Shown here piece by piece: positions 34,450 to 42,367 of a stretch of DNA of 64,000 nucleotides. The notes below the pieces were generated by a model. It was not told where the DNA came from, made no database searches, and was given only the letters and a program-made list of their open reading frames with translations. Source of the DNA: Pseudomonadota bacterium (GTDB lineage: Bacteria; Myxococcota; Myxococcia; Myxococcales; Myxococcaceae); contig JAFAAN010000174.1 in assembly GCA_023426545.1 (NCBI GenBank), positions 1 through 64,000 on the forward strand, in the 5' to 3' direction. Positions within the stretch are counted from its first letter, which is position 1. Every line of letters begins with the position of its first letter. The translations under genes and the position numbers were made by a program.

Positions 34450-36933
34450 CTACAGCTTCAGGCGCCGCAGCCGGAGCGCATTGCCGATGACGGACACCGA
34501 CGACAGGCTCATGGCGGCGCTGGCGAAGATGGGGCTCAGGAGCAGGCCGAAGACGGGGTACAGCACGCCCGCCGCCAGGGGCACGCCCACCGCGTTGTAG
34601 ACAAAGGCGAAGAAGAGGTTCTCCCGGATGTTGCGCAGCGTGCCCTGGCTCAAGCGCCGGGCCCGGGCGATGGCGCGCAAGTCCCCCTTCACCAGCGTCA
34701 CCGACGCGCTCTCCATGGCGATGTCCGTGCCGGTGCCCATGGCGATGCCCACGTCCGCCTGGGCCAGCGCGGGCGCGTCGTTGATGCCGTCACCCGCCAT
34801 GGCCACCACGCGTCCCTCCTGCTGGAGCCGCCGGATGACGTCGCCCTTCACCTCGGGCTGCACGCCGGCGATGACCTCGGTGATGCCCAGCCGCCGCGCC
34901 ACCGCGTCCGCCGTCGTCTGGCTGTCTCCCGTGAGCATCACCACCCGGAGCCCCTCCTCGCGCAGCAGCGCCAGGGCCTCGGGCGTGGAGGACTTCACCG
35001 GGTCCGCCACACCAAGCGCGCCCGCCACCTGTTCGTCCACGGCCACCAGCACCACCGTCTGGCCTTCAGCCCGCAGCGCCTCGGCGCGCTCGGCCAGCGC
35101 CCCCGCTTCGACCGGAAGCGTCTCCATCAGCGCCGCGTTGCCCAGGGCCACGCGGGCGCCCTCCACCGTCCCCATGACGCCCTTGCCCGTGAGCGAGCGG
35201 AAGTCCTCCACCGGCGACAACGACGCCCCGCGCTCCTTCACGCCCGAGACGATGGCGGACGCCAGCGGGTGCTCGCTGCCGCGCTCCAGGCTGGCGGCCA
35301 GCCGCAGCAGGCGCAGCTCGTCGAAGCCCGGCGCGGGAATCACCGTGACCAGCCGCGGCTTGCCCTCGGTGAGCGTGCCCGTCTTGTCCACCACGAGCGT
35401 GTCCACCGCCTCCAGCCGCTCCAGCGCCGCCGCGTCGCGGATGAGCACGCCGGCCTGGGCCCCCCGGCCCGTGCCCACCATGACGGACATGGGCGTGGCC
35501 AGGCCCAGCGCGCAGGGGCAGGCGATGATGAGCACCGCCACCGCGTTCACCACCGCGTGCACCAGCCGGGGCTCGGGTCCCCAGATGCCCCACACCACCG
35601 CCGTCACCACCGCCACCGCGATGACCACCGGCACGAAGACGGCCGCCACCTTGTCCGCGAGCCGCTGGATGGGCGCCCGCGTGCGCTGCGCCTCGCTCAC
35701 CCGCTGGACGATTCGCGACAGCAGCGTGTCCTGCCCCACCCGCTGGGCGCGCATCACCAACGAGCCCGTCCCGTTCACCGTGCCGCCCGTCACCAATGCG
35801 TCCGGCCCCTTCTCCACGGGGAGCGACTCGCCCGTCACCATGGACTCGTCCACCGCGCTGTTGCCCTGGAGCACCACCCCATCCACCGGCACCTTCTCCC
35901 CGGGGCGCACGCGCAGCACGTCGCCGGGATGGACGTGCGCGAGCGGCACGTCCACCTCATGCCCGTCCTCTCCGATACGCCGGGCCACCGCGGGCGCCAG
36001 GCTCAACAACGCGCGCAGCGCGCCCGACGTGGCGTGCCTGGCGCGCAGCTCCAGGACCTGCCCCAGCGCCACCAGGGTGACGATGACGGCGGCGGCCTCG
36101 AAGTAGAGGGGCGCGGACCCGCCGTGCCCCGTGCGCAGCCCCTGCGGCAGGGCCTGCGGCAGCAGCGTGACGAAGACGCTGAAGAGATACGCGGCGCCCG
36201 TGCCCAGCGCGATGAGGGTGAACATGTTCAGGTGCCGGTTGCGCACCGACGCCCAGCCCCGCTGGAAGAAGGGCCACCCGCCCCAGAGCACCACCGGCGT
36301 GGCGAGCACGAGCTGCGCCCAGGCCAGCACACTGGCGGGCACCGCGTGCTGCACCGGCTGGCCCGGAATCATGTCCGACATCGCCAGCACGAGCAGGGGC
36401 ACGGTGAGCGCCAGCCCCGCGAGGAAGCGCCGCCACATGGACTGAAGCTCCGGGTCCGGCGCCTCCTCGGGCAGCACGGTGCGCGGCTCCAGGGCCATGC
36501 CGCAGATGGGGCAGCTCCCCGGACCGTCCTTCACCACCTCCGGGTGCATGGGGCACACGTACTCCACGCGAGCCACGGGGACGGCCGGCGCCTCGGCCTC
36601 CAGCGCCATGCCGCACTTCGGGCAGGCGCCGGGATGCGGCTGCCGCACCTCCGGGTCCATGGGGCAGACGTACAGGGTGCCGGGCGAGGGCGCCGGCTCC
36701 GGCGCGGCCTCCGCGGGCGAGAGGTAGCGCTCCGGGTCCGCGCGGAAGCGCTCCCGGCACTTCGGGTTGCAGAAGAAGTACGTGTGCCCCGCGTGCTCCA
36801 GCTGGCCCCCCTTCGGAGCGCTCGGGTCGACCTTCATTCCGCAGACGGGGTCGATGACGGGCGCCTCCCCGGCCGGCGAGGGAGCAGGCGTGTGGGAGCG
36901 CTGCGAGTGGGGGCGCTCGTGGGGTCGTGACAT
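34450..36933 (-). CDS. copA: Copper-exporting P1B-type ATPase with three metal-binding modules
   Basis: 827 residues, start ATG 36933 with AAAGGAG upstream. The N terminus has no classic CxxC HMA domain; instead there is a YHS domain (Cys31, with Cys55 and Cys59) and two heavy-metal-binding modules (CPMDPEV...CPKC at 90-107, CPMHPEV...CPIC at 127-144). The ATPase core has TGES (367-370), CPC (472-474) for Cu+ transport, phospho-Asp516 (DKTGT), SEHPLA and GDGINDAPAL. The final membrane segments contain YN and MSLSS, typical of Cu+ ATPases. It exports Cu+ from the cytoplasm. The gene is divergent from the ClC channel gene and followed by the copper storage gene. Confidence 0.93.
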   Translation of the reverse strand: MSRPHERPHSQRSHTPAPSPAGEAPVIDPVCGMKVDPSAPKGGQLEHAGHTYFFCNPKCRERFRADPERYLSPAEAAPEPAPSPGTLYVCPMDPEVRQPHPGACPKCGMALEAEAPAVPVARVEYVCPMHPEVVKDGPGSCPICGMALEPRTVLPEEAPDPELQSMWRRFLAGLALTVPLLVLAMSDMIPGQPVQHAVPASVLAWAQLVLATPVVLWGGWPFFQRGWASVRNRHLNMFTLIALGTGAAYLFSVFVTLLPQALPQGLRTGHGGSAPLYFEAAAVIVTLVALGQVLELRARHATSGALRALLSLAPAVARRIGEDGHEVDVPLAHVHPGDVLRVRPGEKVPVDGVVLQGNSAVDESMVTGESLPVEKGPDALVTGGTVNGTGSLVMRAQRVGQDTLLSRIVQRVSEAQRTRAPIQRLADKVAAVFVPVVIAVAVVTAVVWGIWGPEPRLVHAVVNAVAVLIIACPCALGLATPMSVMVGTGRGAQAGVLIRDAAALERLEAVDTLVVDKTGTLTEGKPRLVTVIPAPGFDELRLLRLAASLERGSEHPLASAIVSGVKERGASLSPVEDFRSLTGKGVMGTVEGARVALGNAALMETLPVEAGALAERAEALRAEGQTVVLVAVDEQVAGALGVADPVKSSTPEALALLREEGLRVVMLTGDSQTTADAVARRLGITEVIAGVQPEVKGDVIRRLQQEGRVVAMAGDGINDAPALAQADVGIAMGTGTDIAMESASVTLVKGDLRAIARARRLSQGTLRNIRENLFFAFVYNAVGVPLAAGVLYPVFGLLLSPIFASAAMSLSSVSVIGNALRLRRLKL

Positions 36934-37065
36934 GGCGATTCGAAGCTCCTTTCGCCCAGGCCAACGCAGCACCCGGCCGGCTCTTACAGGACGTCCCTCC
37001 AGAGGTAATTCCTCCTGTGTCCACGGGCATTTACATTGAAGTGAAACAACGTAGCCTCCTGCGTC
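36934..37065. promoter_or_regulatory. Shared control region of copA and the ClC gene
   Basis: 132 bases between two divergent genes, with an A/T-rich core (about 37000-37050). I see no clear CueR-type operator. Ribosome binding sites: AAAGGAG for copA. For the ClC gene the upstream sequence is GCCTCCTGCGTC, so no strong site is seen. Confidence 0.4.
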
Positions 37066-38463
37066 ATGGCAGGCCGTCGCGAACCCCTGGACGAGGAACA
37101 GCGTGCCCTTCACGACTCCTGGGACACGGTGCTCCGCACGGTGGGCCGGGTGGTGCTGGGCTCGGTGCTCACCTGGGGGGTGTGCTCGGCCCTGCGCCAT
37201 GGCGTCCACGCCACCAGCGGCACGCTGCTCGCCTTCGCCTCGGAGCGGAGCCTCTGGTGGGCGCCGCTGGTGCTCGCCGCCGTGCTGTTGCTGGGCGGGC
37301 TGCTGCGCGGGTTGCTCAACCGCCGGCCCGGGTGGAGCGACGTGGCGTCGGACGGCGTGAACGTCGCGCTCTTCAACTACCACATCACCTACGAGGACCC
37401 GGCGGACGACCCTCGCCCGCGCTACTCGCGGCCCGCCTTCCGGCTCGCCGTGCGCAAGGCGTTCGCGACCTTGCTGACGCTGGGCACGGGGGCCTCTGGA
37501 GGGCTGGAGGGCCCGGTGGTGCTGGTGGGCGAGTCCATGGGCGCGGGCGTGGCCCGGCTGACGCGCGCCCGCTCCGAGCACACGCTGCGCACCTGCCAGC
37601 TCGCGGGCATCTCCGCCGCGGTGGGGACGCTGCTCAACGCGCCTTTCGCCGCGGCGCTCTTCGCGCTCGAGGTCGTGTACGGCAACCGCATCGTCTACCG
37701 GAAGCTGGCGTACTGCCTGCTGGCAGCCATCATCGTCTACGCCCTCAACAACCGCCTCCTCGGCTTCCGTCCCATCTTCGTCGCGCCGCCCCACGCGCAC
37801 ACGTACACGCTGGCGGAGTATGGGCTCACCGCCCTGGTGGCGGTCGCGGTGTCCGCGCCCATCGCGCTGCTGTTCGGCCTGACGATGAAGCACACCCGGC
37901 AGGTGGTGGAGCGCGTCAGCCCGGTGCTGCGCGGCGCCATGGGCGCGCTGTGCACCGCGCTGGTGGCCGGGGGCCTCTTCTATGGCGTGGGCATGGACTT
38001 CCGGCACGTGCTGGGCATGGGCGAGTACACGATTGCCCAGCTCCTCGCGGGCGCCCCGGGGACGCTGTCGATGTGGTGGTTCCTGCTGCTCATCGTCGGC
38101 GGGAAGCTCCTGACCACGGGCTTCACGGTGCAGTCCGGCGGCTCCGCGGGTATGCTCATCCCCAGCATGGTGCTGGGCGGCGTGTCCGGAGCCGCCACGG
38201 CGCAGCTCCTCGCCACCGTGACGAGGACGGGGCCTGCGGACGTGACGGTGTTCGTGGTGGTGGGCATCGCCTCCGCGCTGGTGGCGGTGGTCGGCGTGCC
38301 GCTAGCGGCCATTGCCCTGGTGCTGGAGGTGTTCGGCTCCGCATATGGACCGCCCGCCGTCCTCGCCTGCTGCGTCACGTATGTGCTGACGCTGCGGCTG
38401 TCCGTCTACAACGAGCAGCGCCGCGAGCAGGCCATGGAGGCGGAGGCCGCCACCAGCGATTGA
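37066..38463 (+). CDS. ClC-family chloride channel/antiporter
   Basis: 465 residues, with about ten predicted membrane segments. The ClC signature segments are present: GTGASGGLEGPVVLVG (the Arg of the usual GxREGP is replaced by Leu, but the gating Glu is kept), the GGSAGMLIPSMVLGG ion-selectivity segment, and VVGVPLAAIALVLEVFG before the C terminus. The first segments also contain a characteristic Glu/Pro-rich loop (YEDPADDP). ClC proteins move Cl- alone or in exchange for H+ and help with acid or charge balance; next to a Cu+ ATPase this could compensate charge. No CBS domain is attached. Start ATG 37066; divergent from copA. Confidence 0.88.
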   Translation: MAGRREPLDEEQRALHDSWDTVLRTVGRVVLGSVLTWGVCSALRHGVHATSGTLLAFASERSLWWAPLVLAAVLLLGGLLRGLLNRRPGWSDVASDGVNVALFNYHITYEDPADDPRPRYSRPAFRLAVRKAFATLLTLGTGASGGLEGPVVLVGESMGAGVARLTRARSEHTLRTCQLAGISAAVGTLLNAPFAAALFALEVVYGNRIVYRKLAYCLLAAIIVYALNNRLLGFRPIFVAPPHAHTYTLAEYGLTALVAVAVSAPIALLFGLTMKHTRQVVERVSPVLRGAMGALCTALVAGGLFYGVGMDFRHVLGMGEYTIAQLLAGAPGTLSMWWFLLLIVGGKLLTTGFTVQSGGSAGMLIPSMVLGGVSGAATAQLLATVTRTGPADVTVFVVVGIASALVAVVGVPLAAIALVLEVFGSAYGPPAVLACCVTYVLTLRLSVYNEQRREQAMEAEAATSD

Positions 38464-38759
38464 GCGCGCGTGCACCGAGGACGCCAGGGGCGCACGGCCC
38501 GCGGCGGCGCGCGCCGCGCTACCTTCCCGAGGAATCGCCCTCAGCCATGGAGGGGAGCGCCAAGCGCCTGATTGGTTGGCACATATACCAACGGAGGAGT
38601 CGCGCCGACGTTGAGGCCTCGCTGCTACAGCACATGACGCACCGCATTCCGGCATGGGGGCGCCTCCCCCTCAACGGAGTCGAGGATGAAGAACTCATGG
38701 TGCCTGTCCACCAGCACAGCTGGCGCTTCAGCACGACATCGCGATGCCCCACGACCACC

Positions 38760-39060
38760 ATTTCGCTTGAGAAGGGAGCGCGAAGAAGCATTCCGGGGCA
38801 TCAAGGCTCTACACCTCAGCATGGGCTTATCCGGGCTGCGAGTGAAGAGTCAGGGGTACCGCGACAAGTTACTGGTGGTAAGTGCGCTCGCCCAGACTGT
38901 GCCAACGCGGCCTGGGGCAGCTGCCTGAATCCTTGTTCTGGGAAAAGCCTGAAGGCCAATGAGTAGCGTCTGCGGCATCATGTGCAACGATTCTCCGATT
39001 TCCGTTGCGCACACCCCGTCTTCCACGATGCCTTCGGCGGCATACGATAGAACAGCTTGA
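38760..39060 (+). pseudogene. Degenerate IS4-type transposase C terminus
   Basis: One plus frame reads EEAFRGIKALHLSMGLSGL then RVKSQGYRDKLLVVSALAQ, matching the C-terminal segment of IS4-family transposases (E-F-R-D-x-K-x-x-R-F-G-L-G-L, R-x-R-S-x-x-R, L-L-L-x-A-L-A). A second frame continues with LKANE at about 38951-38965, the usual following motif, and then a stop. At least one frameshift and one stop separate them, and the N-terminal half is not recognisable. It is a broken remnant of a mobile element. The region 38464-39224 as a whole holds no intact gene and is poorer in G+C than the flanks. Confidence 0.55.
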
Positions 39061-39224
39061 AATCCTCCCCAAGCAAGAGCCCTGGTATCCTTCAAAAAAC
39101 AAAGACTTCTCCAACTCCCTTAAACGCAAACAATCCCTCTAGACACCCCACCGAAACCAACACACAGACAAATCACCGCAATCAAGCGGCCCAATCATAC
39201 GCACCCTCCAGGAGGAGCATGCAT

Positions 39225-39509
39225 ATGAAGCGCATGACCGTTTCACTGGCACTGGCATTCGCAACCACGCTCGGGCTGACCGCATGCGGTCCCGAACAGG
39301 ACGTGCTGTCTGACAACTCTGCAACGGAGAGCACAGAGAGCTCACTGTCGCTCTGCCCCCCGGTTGGCTACTATTTGTGCCCGCCGACCAATATGAAGTA
39401 CTACTACTACTCGCCAGTGTGTGAAGATCTGGAATTCACAGCCCCCTATGTCGAGCGGGCCTGTGAGGATCTGTGCGGACAGCCGTGCACCCGCCACACC
39501 GGGAGCTAG
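39225..39509 (+). CDS. Six-Cys mini-lipoprotein A
   Basis: 94-residue lipoprotein with lipobox LTAC and lipidated Cys21. The start is ATG 39225 because GGAGG at 39211 lies nine bases upstream; an earlier ATG at 39219 is too close to it. The mature protein begins with an acidic Ser/Thr linker and ends in a 50-residue domain with six Cys: LCPPVGYYLCP, SPVCEDL, ERACEDLCGQPC. The spacing matches the paralogue at 42098, so three disulfides are likely. A Tyr cluster (MKYYYYS) lies inside. I know no family with this pattern. It is a surface or periplasmic peptide of unknown function, preceded by a G-poor, A/C-rich leader. Confidence 0.75.
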   Translation: MKRMTVSLALAFATTLGLTACGPEQDVLSDNSATESTESSLSLCPPVGYYLCPPTNMKYYYYSPVCEDLEFTAPYVERACEDLCGQPCTRHTGS

Positions 39510-39815
39510 CCCTGGAGCTCTGAGGTCGACTGCCAGGAGACGAGCACCTCTGCTCCACAAGCAGAACAGAGGACGCCACACCCAACTCACCGTCGAGCGC
39601 TCCTTCAGGCTCAATGGAGAGGCTGGCAATATCGCACGCCCTCGCACTTCAGTCACTGTGCGAAGTCGTAGACGTTGATGTAGTGGTCAGCTTGGACACA
39701 CCTCCATTGCACGCTGCCCTCTCCTCAACACAAGCTGCATGGCCCAGTTTCGTCTACGCGCGGCAGGCACCTGTCGGTACGCACAAGGCAACAGTCGACC
39801 TCAAAGAACCGATCA
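39510..39815. other. Gene-free stretch of lower G+C
   Basis: 306 bases after mini-lipoprotein A with no supported gene. A short minus-strand frame ending near 39661 encodes ADHYINVYDFAQ but is closed by a stop about 20 codons upstream, so it is at most a fragment. Base composition is clearly different from the flanking chromosomal genes. Confidence 0.4.
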
Positions 39816-39853
39816 GGAAAGAAGGGATGAATTGAACATCATCCCTTCTTTCC
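39816..39853. terminator. Perfect 15-bp hairpin
   Basis: GGAAAGAAGGGATGA (39816-39830) and TCATCCCTTCTTTCC (39839-39853) form a perfect 15-bp stem with an 8-base loop. It lies 38 bases beyond the transposase stop and 307 bases beyond mini-lipoprotein A, between two converging genes. It could be a bidirectional terminator, or an IS-end structure; both arms are purine/pyrimidine-biased. Confidence 0.6.
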
Positions 39854-39890
39854 AACAGGCGCCCCAATGCCGGAGTAAGACCCACCCCTT

Positions 39891-41279
39891 TCAAGGTGTC
39901 TCATCCACCCGCCCGGAGGCGAGCACCCGGGCGGTGGAGACGTGACGCCGGGCGACGTGCCCCGGGGCATAGCCCTTTCTGACCTTCTTCTTGGGGGCCC
40001 GTGAGTGCTTGCGCAGCCGTTCCGGGTCGACTTGCGCCGCCAGCTTGCGCAGGCTGGCCGCCAGTTGGTTGGGTGACTGCGCCTCGAAGGGAGCCCACGC
40101 CTGGGGTGGCACCGCAATCATCATTCCGCCGTAGGTGGTCTTCACCTCACTGGCGAGGAAATACGAGGAAACCTCCTCGTCTTCATCCGTAGAGCGCGGG
40201 TGCTCGGCCTCAATGGCACGTTGAAGCGTGGCGAGCACGTTGTAGGCCATCACCGCCACGCCAAAGGCCAGCAGTGCAACCCGCGGATGCCCCAGGCTGC
40301 GCACCTCGCTTTGCAGCACCGACTCCAAGCGCTGGAAGAGATTCTCTACCGTCCATCGACGCCGGTACAGCCGCGCCCCTTGCCGGGCCTCCAGGTGCTC
40401 CTTGGGAAGGTTTGTCAGCAGCCGGATGCAGGTCTGCCCACCCTCTGTCGGCTCATCCAGTTGCAACTCGATGCGACGCATCCGCAGCCTTCTCTCCTGG
40501 CTGTCTTCGACTTCAACGCTCTGCTCGAAGACGACTCCCGTCTCCACGCGCCCTCGCCGCTTCAAGGGGCCGAGTTCCTTCGGACAAGGGTGAGCTCCAT
40601 GCTCCCGAATCAGAAAGGCCGCCTTCTTCTGCTCCAGGCTCAGCAGGATGGATGCCGTGCAGAAGTTCCTATCCGCCAGCCACAGCTCGCCCGGCCCGGC
40701 CGAGTCCACCAGTGAGGTGAAGAGCGTGCGCTCCTGCTGGTGTGCGTCCTCGCACGGCACCAAGTCCCTCACCAGCCCCACTTCGGGCTCGTACACCACC
40801 AGCGAATGGCCAGGCAACGCGGCGCCCCGGAAGCCTCGCAGCGGCTTCAATCGCTTTTCGCTCGCCGCCAAGTGATTGCCGTCTACCACCCGCACCCGGT
40901 AGCCGGGCACCCACGCGGCCACTTCCCCTTTCAGAGGGGTGACTACCGGCACCAGTCGTTCAGCGCTGCCGCGGACCAGAGCGGCCACCAGCGCGGGCTC
41001 CGTATGATTGACCTTCTCGTAGAGGGCTGCCAACGACACCTGCAAGTCCTTGCTCGCTTTGGCGGCTGCGTGCAGCGAGGGGCGCAGCCCCACGGCCACC
41101 AAGCTCATCAGCTCGATGACCGTGGAGAAAAGCAACTCGCGCGTGTACTGCCGCTCGCGATGCTGCTCGAACAATGCGTCCATCCACTCGGCGCTGACCG
41201 CGCGCTGGAGGGCCAGTCGCGCCATGACGCTGACGGGGCTGGCCTCGATGAAGCGCTGAAGAACGGCATCCAGGGCCAT
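39891..41279 (-). mobile_element. IS4-family transposase gene, intact
   Basis: 462-residue DDE transposase. Catalytic residues lie in VRVVDGNHL (first Asp), LWLADRNFC (second Asp) and YRRRWTVENLFQRLE (Glu of the YxxRxxxE signature). The C-terminal region is Lys/Arg-rich (RKHSRAPKKKVRKGYAPG). ATG 41279 follows AGAGGAG. No frameshift or internal stop is visible, so the element may be functional. The ends are not clearly resolved: a weak similarity exists between about 39877-39895 and the complement of 41290-41310, with no obvious target duplication. On the right it lies directly against a broken di-heme peroxidase fragment, which the insertion may have disrupted. Confidence 0.88.
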
Positions 41280-41392
41280 GCGGCTGCTCCTCTGAAGGTG
41301 GGTGCTACCTCAGCGGTAGTCGCGCCTTCGTGGTCCTGCCCCTGTTCATGGTCATGCTCCAGCGTCTACATTGAGGTTTCGGGACAAACTCT

Positions 41393-41745
41393 GAGCTCTT
41401 CACCGACAACGCCTACCACAACAACGGGCTGGCCCCGGACGCAGCCTTTGGCGAAGGCGAGGCGGCGTCACGCGGCAGGGGACGCGTCACGCAGCCCACC
41501 GAGGACGTGGGGCGACTCAAGCCCCCTACGCATCGTGGCCGTCACCGCACCCTACATGCATGGCGGACAGCTCTCGCCCCTGGAGGATGTCTTGAACCAC
41601 TACCGCGGCGGGATGGTGCCTTCCACCACGCCCGATGCCGCGTTCCTGCTCGAAGGAGAACCCCAGCCCTGTCTCTGAATGACTCGGAAGCAAATGCCGT
41701 CCTCGCCTTTCTCCATGCCCTGACGGATGAGCGTTTTTCACAAAA
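41393..41745 (+). pseudogene. C-terminal fragment of a di-heme peroxidase (MauG/CCP-like)
   Basis: Three short pieces in different plus-strand frames can be read in order: ELFTDNAYHNNGLAPDAAF...TEDVGRLK (41393-41523), RIVAVTAPYMHGGQLSPLED...DAAFLLEGEP (about 41527-41670) and SLNDSEANAVLAFLHALTDE (about 41672-41733). Together they match the C-terminal part of bacterial di-heme cytochrome c peroxidases, including the mbnH product at 42362 (NVAVTAPYMHDGGMATLSDVL). Two frameshifts and a stop break the reading, and the N-terminal two thirds are missing. It abuts the IS4-type element on its left, so the insertion and subsequent decay removed the rest. Confidence 0.75.
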
Positions 41746-42097
41746 GTGCGCTGAGCCCTCACCGCGAGCACTTCGCGCCATGTGGCGTGGGGACCGAGTC
41801 CGAAACGCCTGGGTCGGCCAGAACTCCGTGCCGACCTCTCCCGACGAATCAATTGCCATGTGCAACCAAGTCCAGTCGGCTTCCCTGCGATTGCATCAGA
41901 CGGAAACAAGGCCGCATCAAACACCCACATCAAACAACAACACTATCAGAAATATCTCCTTCGAGCGCAACACCCCAAACAAGAACCTCGTTCCCAGGCA
42001 AATCAACTGGCCTTCATCCTTGATTTTAACTAGACAGGGAGTGCCTGCATCCAACAGGCATCATCTGGCTGCACATCACCAAAGGACATCCACGACC
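41746..42097. other. Gene-free leader of mini-lipoprotein B
   Basis: 352 bases without a supported gene. The last 200 bases are A/C-rich and G-poor, like the leader of mini-lipoprotein A, and end with a small hairpin TGCCTG (42042-42047) / CAGGCA (42055-42060) about 40 bases before the start. Confidence 0.45.
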
Positions 42098-42367
42098 ATG
42101 AAGCGCTCGATCACTTCACTGACGCTGGCATTCTCGCTCATGACTGGACTTGCGGCCTGTGGCGTCGACCAGACCGCTACAGAGGAGGACACCAGCCCTG
42201 CAGGCGAAGTCACCGCTCCACTCTGTCAGATTGGCTACTACTACTGCCCCACCTACGGCGACGTGCCCATGTACCGTCACCACTACTGCCCCGGAGAAGC
42301 AACCACAGCCAGAGTCGAGTGCAAGGAGTTCTGCAATGGCGTGGAGTGCATCCGCGTCTCGCTATAG
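42098..42367 (+). CDS. Six-Cys mini-lipoprotein B
   Basis: 89-residue paralogue of the protein at 39225. Lipidated Cys21 is at the identical position (lipobox LAAC), followed by an acidic linker and six Cys in the same order: LCQIGYYYCP, HYCPGE, VECKEFCNGVEC. The GYYxCP motif is shared and the mature domain is again rich in Tyr and His (PMYRHHYCP). The upstream region is A/C-rich as for paralogue A; the ribosome binding site is weak (AAAGGACAT at about 42081). Its stop (TAG 42365-42367) overlaps the 3' end of mbnH by 6 bases on the opposite strand. The function is unknown; a secreted, disulfide-rich surface peptide is the safest description. Confidence 0.72.
   Translation: MKRSITSLTLAFSLMTGLAACGVDQTATEEDTSPAGEVTAPLCQIGYYYCPTYGDVPMYRHHYCPGEATTARVECKEFCNGVECIRVSL

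Noticed and set aside
38540..38760. A gene continuing the IS4 remnant to the left
   Set aside because: Open frames exist but none matches the N-terminal part of a transposase or any other family that I recognise.
39860..41310. Terminal inverted repeats and target duplication of the IS4 element
   Set aside because: Only a short gapped similarity (about ACCCACC and TTCA) exists between the two ends, and no flanking direct repeat was found; the borders are left open.
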